Below are positions 1 to 11,560 of a stretch of 39,000 nucleotides of DNA, in pieces. Each line of letters opens with the position of its first letter. Position 1 is the first letter of the stretch. Source of the DNA: Tubiluchus corallicola (Eukaryota > Priapulida > Priapulimorpha > Priapulimorphida > Tubiluchidae). The DNA lies in contig JAQGDQ010000184.1 in the NCBI GenBank assembly GCA_030141605.1, positions 126,001 through 165,000 on the forward strand, given 5' to 3'. The notes below the pieces were generated by a model. The model saw nothing but the letters and a program-made list of their open reading frames with translations, was not told where the DNA came from and ran no database searches. Made by a program: the position numbers and the translations under genes.

Positions 1-530
1 TCGATATAGAAGCAACTTGTTTGCCTATCAGTAAAAATCGGTTACTGTAAATTTTAAGCAGTCTATAATTAAAAATCAATCCCTATTTATCACTTAGCCA
101 CTTGCCCTGATGCTACTGAACAATATAGTTAAGATACACAAAAAAAAATTAAACCAAAGCTACATTTCAGCACACTATGTAAGCAAATTTTGGCTTGTAG
201 TCCAACTGAAATTTTAAGCTGAAAAAACAACAAAAGTTACCAATCAAGCATAACAACAAAATATATATTCTAAGAGCATTCTTTCACAATTAAACAAGTA
301 AACAGTTAATTATGAAACACTGTTTATCATAAAATTTAATCAATTCAATCAACAACTATCGAATTTTTGAAACCAAAATAAAAGTGAGTCTGGAGTGAGT
401 AATAAAAGATTGAAATAGTCCAGTTCGATAACTGGAGATTAAATTCATCATTAAGCAAGTAAGCTTTAACACCATTGCTAAAACAAAATTACCTTTATGC
501 GACTACTGTTTACTGTGTAAACAATTTTAC
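1..530 (-). other. Presumed first intron of the cyclin A-like gene
   Basis: AT-rich sequence without a recognisable exon on either strand. The only structured element is a second copy of the donor-like string at 491-500, 38 bases beyond the predicted exon end. Confidence 0.4.
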
Positions 531-639
531 CTTTATGAATAGACTGCAACGTAGAAGCTTCATCTTTCATTTTAGTACGATTGGTATTTCTAGTTGAAAC
601 AGCATTTTCCTGATCATGGTAGATTTGCAATGAGGCCAT
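531..639 (-). CDS. Probable cyclin A, first coding exon (partial gene)
   Basis: Reading the minus strand, an ATG at 639-637 opens 36 codons plus one base and stops at a donor (CATAAAG then GTAAAA, last exon base 531). The peptide starts MASLQIYHDQEN and continues with basic and Ser/Thr-rich sequence. Known from family: animal cyclin A proteins have a disordered N-terminus with a short D/K-Q/K-E-N motif close to the start, where APC/C recognition elements lie; Drosophila cyclin A opens very similarly. Inference: this is the degron-bearing N-terminus of a mitotic cyclin; the cyclin boxes would be in exons left of the window. An in-frame TAG lies eight codons upstream, and the ATGG context favours this start. 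No further exon could be recognised in 1-530. Alternatives are another DQEN/KEN-containing cell-cycle protein such as a securin, or a chance ORF, because only 36 residues are visible. Confidence 0.5.
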
Positions 640-1689
640 AATTGTGAATGATGCTAAAAGCTACTAATTCTTGTATGATCTATTAAAGAAATATGTAAGA
701 CTGAAAAATGAACATTATTGTTAATAATAACAAAAGCCTTGAGGCTTTGCACACTGTGCAGTCACGTAACTTGTGAAGTTTTATAGCCATATCTTTGCAT
801 CCGTGACCAATTTATTAGATAGTTTGGATCTGATTGCGTGGTTGGTTACATCACTGCCTTCTTTCGTGTCATAGATAGAATAGACAGGTGACTGTAAACA
901 TTGTTGGCGAATAATTCTTGCCTTGAACAAACAAGTAAATTGAATTACAGCAACACTGAAAGTAATGCATGTTTGCTCTACAAAAAGCTGTAAATGTAAA
1001 AACCTCTGTCAACTATATATCTATATGTATACATATTCCACTTGAAATAGTAAATACATATAAAATTTACCCTCCCCAACTTTCATAATTCTGTTGTTCT
1101 TATTACACCTTTCTCAATTACATTATTACTATAGTATTAGGTCTACTGTACCCTTCTACACACATTATTTTAATATACTGTGAATGTGATAATTATTTTT
1201 TGTACATCAAGCAAGGTGAGTGCGTAAATGGCCAAATGGTCATACACTCACCTCACACTACTTAAATTATTTTCATTTCAAATTTGATTGATGTGGCCAT
1301 TTCAATATCATAATAATTAATTAAATTATATTAATACTTAGTACAATATTAGTAGTCTCTCACTACTAGGCTAGTGCATGACAATGAAACATAAGTGATA
1401 AAAGTAAGGTTAAAGAATTACGTAAACTTCAGATGATTCTGGAACTTGCAGTTTTTTTCCAACTGAATAAATTATCGCGAAACTTTATACAACATCACAT
1501 TACTCTGTGGGATTAATGGAATAAGTTTCGTCAAATAAACCGCTCCGTAAGGAACACATTTCTGTTAGGTTAAGCTTGTGAAAAATTAAATACAGAAAAC
1601 ACTATTTTTAACAAAGATTCGACAATTGTAGTCAACATGGATGCTGGAAAAATACTGCTATAATGCTCAGCAATACACAAGCCCATTTA

Positions 1690-1875
1690 TTTAATTTCAT
1701 ATTTTTATTTTTTTCTTTACGTGCGGCGAGATGCAACAGGATTCTAGGGTAGACTAGACTAGTGTCGCGCGTGGGTGGCTGCATGTTGCAATTTGCTGAT
1801 GATACAGCCTGTTGTGTCGTTCGATAATTCTGTGAAGGTTTTTTGTGGTTTTTATTAAAAAGAAAAAAATCAGTT
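1690..1875. promoter_or_regulatory. Candidate shared promoter and EIF3I 5' UTR
   Basis: The stretch from about 1723 to 1830 is richer in CpG than its surroundings (GTGCGGCGAGATG, TGTCGCGCGTGGG) and immediately precedes the EIF3I start codon at 1876. TCGCGC resembles the core of an E2F site, which would suit a neighbouring cyclin gene, but this is weak evidence. The EIF3I transcription start should lie here. The minus-strand cyclin A-like exon lies 1.1 kb to the left with splice-acceptor-like sites just upstream of its ATG (CTTTTAG at about 656), so its 5' leader may also start here. No TATA box was identified with confidence. Confidence 0.4.
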
Positions 1876-4800
1876 ATGGTAAGAATAGTTCCAAAAAAAT
1901 CGATCCACTAAAAGAGCTGTTAGCAATTCCTTGCTTCAGTGCAGGAAATGATGCTTGGATTTATAACATAGTGGGGCTAAATTTTTTCTTTACTTTAGCT
2001 TTGTTGTAACTCATTATGATTATTTTCATGATGAGGTGTTAATCGCGAACAGTGAAATTCGTCACTGTAAAGATTCAGAATCATTATTCTAGGAATTCTT
2101 GATTACAACTCTTTCTTTTCAAATTTACTTTTCAAACTTAGTAACTCAGCTGGCCACATGCCTTTGACTCAGCCCTCATTTTGCTTTTGAAAATACTAAC
2201 ATTTGGGTTACTATTCACATCGTCTGGCAAGGCATTCCAGTAAGGAATAACTCTCTGTGAAAACGTGACCTCTCATGTTAGTTTGATAAAAACTCTGGAA
2301 CAGTTTCATTGAATATTCACATAGATCATAGTTGGCGATGAGTCGGGACGAAGAAGTCATCTTTACTCAAGATCGAAAACTCCTTAAAAATTTTGAAACA
2401 GTGAATAACATCCATAGTTCTGTATCTCTGCTCTGATACAGTGGGGTAATGTCTTCAGCTTGTCCGTCAGTCATAATTCGAAGGCAACCACTCAGAATTT
2501 GATGACGCTGGTTTATTAGGGTGTTGTACTGTGGTGACCAGGCAACTGGCGCATACTCAAGCTTCGGCCGAACCAATGTTTTATATAACGGCACTGTAAC
2601 TTTAAATGACTGTGACATAGTACCTGAATAGCAGAACTTGCAGCCCATTTGATCAAGTCTATGACTCTGTTTGCTGACTTATCGATCCTAGTTATTTGCT
2701 TATTCCATTTTAAGTCCTTCGAAATTCACATGTCCAAATCTTTCACTTCAATTGGCTGATTAATTTCGGACCCACAAAGTTTGTGTCTGAAATCGTGCTG
2801 GGGTCTAATGCGAAGCACAGAGCACTTAGCTGGTTTTGGGGAGTAACATATAGTAACTTGATTTGAGTTTTAATGGATCAGGTGTACACAAATTCAAATT
2901 CACGTTATTTCACCAACAAACTACAATTACAAGTACATGTACAAATTATTATTGTGTTAGTAACACTGGTGTGAAAAGGGATTTGTGCCTTCTTTTGCTG
3001 AAACAGAGTAGTTTCATTTTGTCGCTACGTGTGGAGTAACTGTACTGTGGAGAATGAGATCATTCTGCAGTGATGATCATCACGAAGAACTGAATGAGGG
3101 CTTGAATTTTGAGTCACCCTTACTGGACTCTAAGTTACACCCAGATGTGCAAAAAAACCAAGCGCTCAAAATATCGATGTTTTGACAATTTTCTGTTAAA
3201 ATTACAACCATAATAACTTAAAGTAAAAACAGAGTGATGTATATTTATTAATACAGTTCACTTTAGTTCATCAATGGCCTAACAGTTTTGCTGGTGGATA
3301 ATTTCTTTTCTTGACCGCCTCGCCCTTTCCATGGACATCACTCAAAACTGTTTGTTCTTTATTGCCAAACTAATATCTGTTCCCCTTTTTTGCGTTCCGC
3401 ACTATTAACCCATGGGACAAATTGCTAATTGCAACCGTAGATGCACAATACCACCCGATGCTTATAAGCATTTGATTTTGAACTAATCAGTGACCATCCT
3501 CATTTTAGTCATAGTCCCTGAATAGCAGAGCTTGCAAGCTATTTGGCCAATGCCTTATATTGTATTATTACTTATAATGTGTACCATTATTTTAGCAATC
3601 GACTGTACATAATACTATGTACTAGTTGTTCTTAAAAGTCTTTCTGGTATGCTTGAAGATTATTATTGAAATTATTAATGCCAGTTCATGTGGAAAGCAT
3701 TTTCTGTATATATAGCATGGAAATCTCTCACAGTGTTGTACTTGTATGTCTGTTCTCAGTAATTTCCATCTTATCGTGCAAACTGGTTATGCTGTCTTTT
3801 ATTTATTTTAACAGTTAATGAAACTTTACCTAATTTCAGAAACCCCTAATGCTGCATGGTCATGAGCGTTCCATTACGCAGATAAAGTACAACCTGGAAG
3901 GGGACTTGTTATTTTCCTGTTCTAAAGATACAGAGCCTAACGTTTGGTATTCTCTGAATGGAGAGCGTCTTGGTACATTTAAAGGTCATGGTGGAGCTGT
4001 CTGGTGCATAGATGTAAACTGTATCCTTTGATGGTTTTTTGTAATATTTTTAAAGCAATATATAGTGTCTCATTTGTAATGGTACATTTTGTTTATTGTT
4101 GTAAATCTGCTCTTTGCTAGGTGGATAATGAGACCTCTTTCTAGTGTTGATTTCAATTTTTTTAGTTCTATTTTTAGCTTGGTGAGTAAGGTACTTTGCT
4201 TTGCTTCTTCTCCACTTCTTTGGGGGTCAACTTTTAGTTATGAGCTTAAAGGTGATGCAGAAATCAACCTGGAGACTGGTTGGCTTATGAGCAGATCACA
4301 TATACTGATTTAGTATTTTTGATATTTTTGTATTTGGTACTTGGTTTTAAGAGTCTTTTTCAAATGATCAGAAAATTTCCTTAACAACAGTCCATAGGGG
4401 AAAGCACTGTAGTTATGACCGGTTCTGCAGACAATACATGTCGTTTGTGGGATTGTGAAACAGGTATGTACATATTATTGTTAGATTTGATCTGACACAC
4501 CAGTGTGCTGTTGGTTTCTGTTTGTTGTGCTGTTCTGTTTCCAGGCACGTTGACAGATGATTTTGAATGCACTCTCAGTCAAAATTTGCCTAAAAAAGTG
4601 TTGATATTTGAGCGTAGTATTTCGTTAAGGTGTCAAAAGATGAAGCTCGATGCGACACATAAAACTTTATATCACTTTCTTTTTTTAGCCTTATGTTGCA
4701 AATTTTGCAATACTAGACTCCAAAAATGGAAAGATTGTGTTGCAGTAAGTAATATTAAATCGTTATTTGTGGCAATAATTATATGCTAAAGTTACTTCAA

Positions 4801-7800
4801 GCCAGTATATTTTACTTGGTCCTTAAGAAATTACTGCTTTCTTGTAAATTCATATCACTTATTGTGAAATTTTCTTCCTGTTCTACTAAAAATATTGTAT
4901 TGTCACCAGTCACCAATGACTCTAGACTGACAAAAACAATAAAGTTTTATTAGCAATCTCACTAAAATTAAAAATTTAAACATCTATGCAAAACAGTGAA
5001 GCAGAAAACCAGAGAATACATTGTAATTGACAAAATTATATTACCAGAACATTAATGTTAATGTTTGCAGAACACATTAAGCTCAGTCTAGAGTCATTGG
5101 TAAACATTCACCTTTTGAGTGCTCAGTCTTTTGAGATTCATCATTGTTCCACAGATATATGTTGGTACTCAAATCTTGCTTTTATTGTGCAGGTGTAGAA
5201 AAACACAAGCTAGAGGAGGAAACAGCAGTACGAACCTGCGGATTCAGTTACAGTGGAAATCTCATTATGTACACGACTGACAGAACAATGGGCAGAGACT
5301 GTGTGCTGAATTTGTATGACGTCCGAGATGAAAACCAAATAAGTGCGTAATCTTAGCTGCTGTTATTATCAATTTAAAGTCAAATCTAAACCCTCACTAC
5401 AATATAAGCGTTTGCAACTTACTGTAAAACTTGTTTCTTTTGATTTTTATCACTTTGTCGTTAGCAGTATTAAATTTGAAGAACTGCCCTTTTTCGTTGG
5501 GCGAGACGAATGACACTATAAGTACAGTCGCAAGGTCACGAAGGATCGATAAACAAACATCGGTAAACAAAGACGCTTTCTGTACGTTGTATGTCATTCT
5601 CGCGCATTCTTGCTCACACGAAACATGGCAATATTCGAAATTCGCCAGAAAAAGGTACATTATTTAATTTATAAGTCTCTTTTGTTTAATAATAATTGTG
5701 AATTCTTTGTGTAATAGTAATAATAATGCATTAAAAATCCTCAATATCTGTTGGGGTTATATAGGCCTTTTAAAAATGTTTTAGGACTTTACATGTCAGT
5801 GGCAATTTAATAGTTATTATTTTTTTAATATCAGTGATTATGTGATGTGACTTTTCAGTTGTTTAGTATTAATATGTAGTAGGCCTTACTTGTACCATTC
5901 GATTCTGTTTGTAATTGTAACGCCAGCATCAGGGGGGGGGCATCCACATATTACGATAACACGTTTACAGTCAATTTCGAGGACCTTCCTACCTTCTATT
6001 ATAATGGCGTTACCACATGCCCTACCAGCTACCTACCTCTTATGTTGATATCGACATTACTTTAATGTAGCGTTTTATACATTTTATTCTTCCTCCTCCC
6101 AAGGACAGGCAACAACATCACTTGTGTGAATTAACGAGAAACCATCAGTGGATTCTACTGGCATCACTGGTGGAGGAGGTGGCAGCCCCAATTCACTGAA
6201 CTCATTCTCATTGACAGCGTGAAGTCAGATAACGACATCATAACTAAATTACCTATCTACCTAGCGTTATAATGGCGTTATCACGTCTCCTACCACCTAC
6301 CTACCCTTAACTTGGTATTGTTATTATGTGGATGACCCTCAAGCAGTAGTATCACTACTCACTAATACTTATAGTTCTATAGCTAAATCAGACTGTTGCT
6401 TTTAGTTCTGAATATAATAATAGGGATGAAACTGCGATCACTTTTCTTGCAATAGGTTTAAAGACAGAAGATTAGTGGCCAAATGGGCACAATCTGAATT
6501 CAAACCAGGTCTCTCTTGCTCTTTCCCAATGTTGTTTTTATTTTTTGTTGGTTCACTACAAATTACTATTGTTTTTAGAAAACAAACAACCACTGAAATC
6601 AGTTCCGATACATCAAAATAAAGTTACTGCTGCCATTTGGGGAGAACTCGATGACACTTTAATAACTGGGCATGACAATGGTGATATAATGAAGTGGGAT
6701 GTAAAGGTAATGCTGTAACAGAAGCTATAAATGCCATTTTGCTTTAATGCGTATGGCTGTTTAGTTAAGGCATACTACTAAATATAGCTATTACACTGCG
6801 TGGGTCATTCAGGCATTGCTGTGCTCCGCAATAGTGTTTCACTGCATGGTGTTTGTGCTTCATGGTGGCTCCACTACAATAATAGGGATGACTACTGCAA
6901 TCACAGCAATTACCTGTTTTTAACTCCTTCACGACGGCCAATATTTGTGTAGTTTTGACATCCCCGTACAAAAATGTCCATAACGGCTTAATTACATGAG
7001 ATATTAGTGCAAAACTATATATTTTCTGAAAGAGAATTAAATTTTTTTCTAACTCTATATATGATTTTTCTAGCTTGGTTAGATTTTTTTATTTAGTTGA
7101 GTAATTAACAGGAAGATATGAAATTTCTGTAGAATTTTCAAAGATTTTTCATTTCAGTACCTTCTAGTTTCCAGGTGATAGCTCATATCTAAAACTGTTC
7201 AGCATAAAAACTGTAGAGCATTCATTTCTGCACAAGATTTTGCAAAAAATATTCAAATCACTCTAACTTTATAAATTTGACAGCTTTTCAAACGTACTAA
7301 GGTGTTATGGAACTTGTACAGGAATGTAACGGCTAGCTGCAGGTGAATCTGCCTTGTGCGGCTATCGAATTGACAGGCAGCACTCCCAGCATGAACAGTA
7401 GTAGCAGCAGCTGTACACTAATTTAGCTTCCATCGTATTGTTTTATGAATTTGTTTACTTGCAACAGATTTTTCAAAAGTTGAAGGTTTGGTAGCATATT
7501 CACAGTATTATTAACTAGTAAAGCGTGCAGAAATTATCACCAGCTACAACACACACGTAACTGACTGCTACCCAAGTGATAAATCCAGTTGTGAAATTGT
7601 TCAAAATTTCAAAAAAACACAAAAATTCTGCTAATATTTTTTCATTCTTCTTATTGTATTTTGAAAAGCACAATAATATTCAAGTGTTTTCAGTATACTG
7701 CTCACCATCAGCGCTTGCTGTTGTTACATTCTGTGTACGCACACCCAGATGACAATAAAAATTTCCTTAGCGCTGCTAATAATAGCCTGTGCTAATGAGC

Positions 7801-10800
7801 GAAGGACAGCTCAACATTTGCTGAGATGCTGTACAAGTGCAAAGCAAAACTTTTGTTCATTAGTTTGCAAAAAGTTTCTTTAAAGACTGACAATGAAGAA
7901 TACAACAGAACTTTTTTGTTCTTTTATCATTTACTTGTATTTTAGCTGCTTCTTTTCGACATTTCATTAAATTTGGAGAGTGGAAACTTTTCTTAAAGGG
8001 ACATTGTTTTTACCTGTCACAGTTGACTGTTAAATGTATGTACATGTCGGGAAGGAGTTAACCTTGAAGAAAGAAACACTGTCATTAGCGTTTAATAATG
8101 TAGTAGTACCCACTTAATAAAACCACCATGCAGTAAGTGTTTTAATAAACAGCTTTCTAATTATGCAGTTGTAAGTAGTGTGTCTGGTACAGTATCTAAA
8201 TGGTTTGCATTAATTCATACAGTACAAACTACACACACATATGCACATATGTTCACTTGCATCGCCTTTATTTTTAACATACGTTTTGCAATAACAATTA
8301 ATAGGCTTTCAGTTTTAGCTGCGTAAAATAGTTTATAGCTCATTTTTGTATCCAGGGCTTCCCCATTGGCTAGAGGGTTGCTGCCCTTTAAATTTGTCCG
8401 GCAACTCTAATTTCCCTTGTGCATCTAACACCGTGCGCGTCAGTTTACCGGACAAAATTAACACATTACATATAGAAACTTTGTTTAGATTCTAATGCAG
8501 TCATTTAAACATGTGGCAATCAGTTCATTTGCATTCATACGCAACGTGTGTTATGGTACAAACTAATATCTAGCAGCTGTACTACTGTACTACTGTACTA
8601 ATTTTTTGGAAAATTATGGAAAAGTTTGACTTTTTGCTGTTGCTTACTTAAATTTTAAAATTTTTATGCTGTTTTCCAGAAATGTGAAGTTTTTTCAAAG
8701 GCACCAGAAAAACATAGCAAACAGATTAATGATATACAGAGGAACAAGGATAGTTCTATGTTTATTACAGCTTCTAAAGACACCACAGCTAGGGTATGAT
8801 AACATTTTACTACTATGTTATTATAATTTTCAATTTATTTATGTATCCGTTTATACTTATGCTGACTATACCTACTTTTTACAACTTTCCGTAGTGTTCA
8901 CTGAGATGTTTACAAACTTTGTGTGACATGCATGAAACTCCTCTAGATTTCCTTTACATTCAAACTTTACTTAAGCATTCTAGATAGATCACTTGAAGCA
9001 TCTACAGAAGTTAAGTTTGTGCATGAGACAGATAGCAGGGATCTGTCACTGCATTGAAATCTTCCATTTTAGAATTGTTTAGAGACAAACAAAACGAAAC
9101 AAAACGAAAGAAGCCTCAAGTTTAGTTGTGACTTGGTAAACAATAATTTTAACATGTATGAAGTGATAAACTACATGATATTGCTTGAAGATTTTCATAT
9201 TCTTCCAGTGCTCACAGTTTATATGTGTTATGTTTGCTAGTTTGTATTACACAAAACTAATATAAGCATTTTGTTAAACTACTGTAAAAAATTTTTAAGT
9301 TAATTTACTAGCTTGCTAACTTTACACATTTAATACAACTTGTATTGGGAATCAAATAACAGCAAGCTGTATTCTGTTTTTGTAGAAAAAAGTACATAAA
9401 GCTATTTATTAAGGCAGAATTTGTTACTAAATACAAAAAAATGTTAAGTGTCTCCAGTCAAGTTTGGAAATAATGACATGGGTTGCTAGACAGATTTGTG
9501 AAACCTTATCTACTGACATTATTGACTTATGTACCGTATTTAGAATCTTTGTGAAATCAGCATTGCTGGCTAAAGCCCATGAACTAGTCGAGCTTTGCTC
9601 ACATAAAGTTGTTGCAATTTGAAGCTATTAATATTAGCCAATGCTGGGTAATGTTTTATTGCTGTGAACAACTGAAAATCAATATGCAAATAAACTGCAA
9701 TCAATCAGTCAGTGTTATCCCATTTTATTATATTGATTTTATATTGTTTTTCTGTTTTTTTTTGTATGACGTTTTGTTCTTTTTGTTTTATTTTTACATA
9801 ATTTTATGTCAGTAACTGTAATAATTGACTGTTTATTTTTGTCACAATAACATTTGTTGCAGTTATATGATATGGAAAACTTAGGATTAATGAAAATGTA
9901 CAAGACGGAACGTCCTGTGAATTCAGCTGCTATTTCACCAATTAGACCTCACGTACGTATCATATTAATTTGTGGTTTAACAAAACAATTATAGTCATTA
10001 ATTGTAGTCATATAAGATAAGAAACTTGCTGTAGTTTACAGATAGGCTTACTGCTTAGAGTCCATTTTTTCTAATGATTTTTCTGCTACGCGCAAAAATT
10101 CAAATCGGCATTCCAGGTTGTTGCTGGCGGTGGTCAGGAAGCCATGGAGGTTACGACCAGTGCAGTACGGCAGGGCAAATTCGATGCACGATTCTACCAT
10201 CAGGTATTTGAAGATGAATTTGCAAGGGTCAAAGGACACTTTGGACCTATTAATAGTGTTGCCTTCCATCCTGACGGAAAAAGGTTAGCAGCGATCTTCT
10301 TTTAACAGGCTAAAAGCCATAGGTTTTTAGACAAAGGGTGTGGATTCTCCTCTTTGACTTAGATTTTAAAAACTATGGGGATGATTGGCTATAGTCACCC
10401 AATAAAAAACTACAAAAATTGGATTATTTTGTGGATCTTTTTCCACACTTTCCTGCATTACTTTTATCTTCCTTTTGCCAAATGGTTGGTTTAAAAAGAG
10501 GTAAATTAAAAAAATAGTGTTTTCATCTAGTTTAACTATTTTGTTTGCACTTCTCTATGGTTTTGAACAAAAATAACCTATTTTACTATAGATCCAGAGA
10601 CACACTTTCCTAAATTAAAGCACAAAACAGATAATTCACAGAAAAAGTCATCCAGTTTTATAACTCTTTGAGCACATCATGTCTAGCCAAGAACTGAAAG
10701 CAAAAACTGATTATTTTACATATTCATATAGGCAGTTGAAGGTTATGTACAATAATTGTATTAGAAAACTGTTTAAGCTATGTGCATAGATCGAAATATT

Positions 10801-11421
10801 CTTTATTTTGATGTTATATTGCGAAAATGTTGTTATTCGCTTATGACATGATTTTTTAATTGTGATGATAATATTATTTGCTGTTTAAGGAATTCATTCA
10901 ACTAGTTATTTCAAAATTACTTGACTTTTGACGATTTACATTGTACAGGTGATTCGCTGCATTTTAATTAAAATTTCTAATATATAAACATTTATTTTAT
11001 TAATTTGATCTTATAACTTTTGTAAATTTTAATTTTTTGCTGTATACTTGTTTTATGAACCTTGTGTTCGAAATAAAGTAACTTACTTACTTACTTAAAG
11101 CCAACTTTGTATCAATATACTTGAGAAGAAAAGATTTTTATTAGTTTGCTATTGATCATACTGTCGATGTTCCTGTCATAACGTGTTTCTGATGTTAATT
11201 GCTATGTACAGTCTGTTATGATTGTCGTCAAATTTGCCTCACCTGTACAATTTCGTTGCGACTGAAGTCACACTTGTGACAGTTTTTTTGTACACAAATG
11301 TTTGTTTGTCTTTAACTATCTCTACTTCGTTTATTTCAGTTATAGCAGCGGAGGCGAAGACGGTTACATCAGAATACATAATTTTGACCAAAGTTACTTT
11401 GACTTCGATTTTGAGTATTGA
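1876..11421 (+). CDS. EIF3I: Eukaryotic translation initiation factor 3 subunit i (complete, 9 coding exons)
   Basis: Coding exons: 1876-1878, 3840-4013, 4391-4463, 5193-5342, 6579-6706, 8680-8793, 9863-9952, 10117-10283, 11340-11421. They total 978 coding bases plus stop, giving 326 aa against 325 in human. Every junction has GT/AG and the phases agree (0,0,1,1,0,0,0,2). eIF3i is a seven-bladed WD40 propeller that binds the eIF3b C-terminus in the cytoplasmic eIF3 complex, which recruits mRNA to the 40S subunit. Visible hallmarks: [13 protein letters not shown] near residue 8, [11 protein letters not shown] at 70-80, KWD at 172-174, TASKDTTA in exon 6, [10 protein letters not shown] in exon 7, [17 protein letters not shown] in exon 8 and [12 protein letters not shown] then FDFDFEY at the end. 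The start is fixed by an ATG directly followed by GTAAGAAT, joined to [11 protein letters not shown] in exon 2. The exon 4 donor (GTGCGT) is weak but demanded by the reading frame. Introns range from 164 bp to about 2 kb and hold several transposon remnants. Confidence 0.97.
2138..2860 (-). mobile_element. Non-LTR retrotransposon remnant (C-terminal half of reverse transcriptase)
   Basis: Located in EIF3I intron 1, antisense to the gene. In three frames on the minus strand one can read the usual order of a Jockey/CR1-type ORF2 end: [19 protein letters not shown], then [20 protein letters not shown], then [18 protein letters not shown] and a TAA at 2140-2138. The typical lead-in (KCSVLRIRP ... 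EVKDLD, then a stop) is just upstream. Frame changes and an internal stop show it is dead. The exact clade cannot be assigned by eye. Confidence 0.85.
3507..3550 (-). mobile_element. Second small fragment of the same LINE family
   Basis: The segment containing CCTGAATAGCAGAGCTTGCA closely repeats 2612-2656 (CCTGAATAGCAGAACTTGCA), with similarity running over about 44 bases. It is an independent or rearranged fragment of the reverse-transcriptase remnant in the same intron. Confidence 0.6.
5932..6338. mobile_element. Non-autonomous DNA transposon (MITE), 407 bp
   Basis: In EIF3I intron 4. The ends are inverted repeats: left GGGGCATCCACATATTACGA and, on the opposite strand at the right, GGGTCATCCACATAATAACA. 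TCA flanks both ends (5929-5931 and 6339-6341), a possible 3-bp target duplication. Inside, TATAATGGCGTTACCAC (6000-6016) recurs as TATAATGGCGTTATCAC near 6269, each followed by CCTACC...CTACCTACC, so the element carries an internal direct repeat. There is no coding capacity. The left end has a run of nine G. Superfamily not assigned. Confidence 0.7.
6924..8057. mobile_element. piggyBac-like non-autonomous element, 1134 bp
   Basis: In EIF3I intron 5. TTAA at 6920-6923 and 8058-8061 flank inverted ends: left CTCCTTCACGACGG and, reverse-complemented, right CTCCTTCCCGACAT. A TTAA target duplication with short C-rich inverted ends is the signature of piggyBac. Subterminal similarity (AAAATGTCC near 6970 and the complement of GGGACATTG near 8000) supports paired ends. 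No transposase frame survives. Confidence 0.65.
11041..11096 (+). mobile_element. 3' tail of a LINE-type retroposon with (ACTT)n
   Basis: In EIF3I intron 8. The string GTTCGAAATAAAGTAACTTA runs into (CTTA)n. A short 3' end with AATAAA followed by a tetranucleotide tail is typical of many invertebrate LINEs (Jockey/CR1 type), so this is probably the 3' end of a 5'-truncated copy; its left limit is not visible. Confidence 0.5.
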
Positions 11422-11537
11422 TTAAAAAGGCTGCACTAGACCATATTTGTTCAGGAAGCAATAGAATTTGCTTGAAGGAAGACATTGAAAAGCCATACCC
11501 AATTGTACTGTTTATAATTTTCTGTATATTTGTGTGA

Positions 11538-11543
11538 AATAAA
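11538..11543 (+). promoter_or_regulatory. EIF3I polyadenylation signal
   Basis: A canonical AATAAA lies 117 bases after the EIF3I stop codon, followed by T/GT-rich sequence from about 11560 (TTTGATAGTTTTAATGG). It is the first canonical hexamer after the stop, implying a short 3' UTR of roughly 140 bases. Confidence 0.65.
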
Positions 11544-11560
11544 TTTATTAAAACAGTCAT

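Noticed and set aside
3071-3082. 12-bp palindrome TGATGATCATCA
   Set aside because: Around ten palindromes of this length are expected by chance.
4690-4745. Exon-like segment in EIF3I intron 3 (TTTTTTTAG ... GTTGCA/GTAAGT)
   Set aside because: Its splice sites are good, but including it puts exon 4 out of frame (GTG TAG), and the peptide does not resemble eIF3i; skipping it restores the family sequence exactly.
6414-6905. Similarity between 6414-6440 and 6879-6905 (AATAATAGGGATGA...ACTGC)
   Set aside because: Too short and diverged to define a repeat; possibly old duplicated intron sequence.
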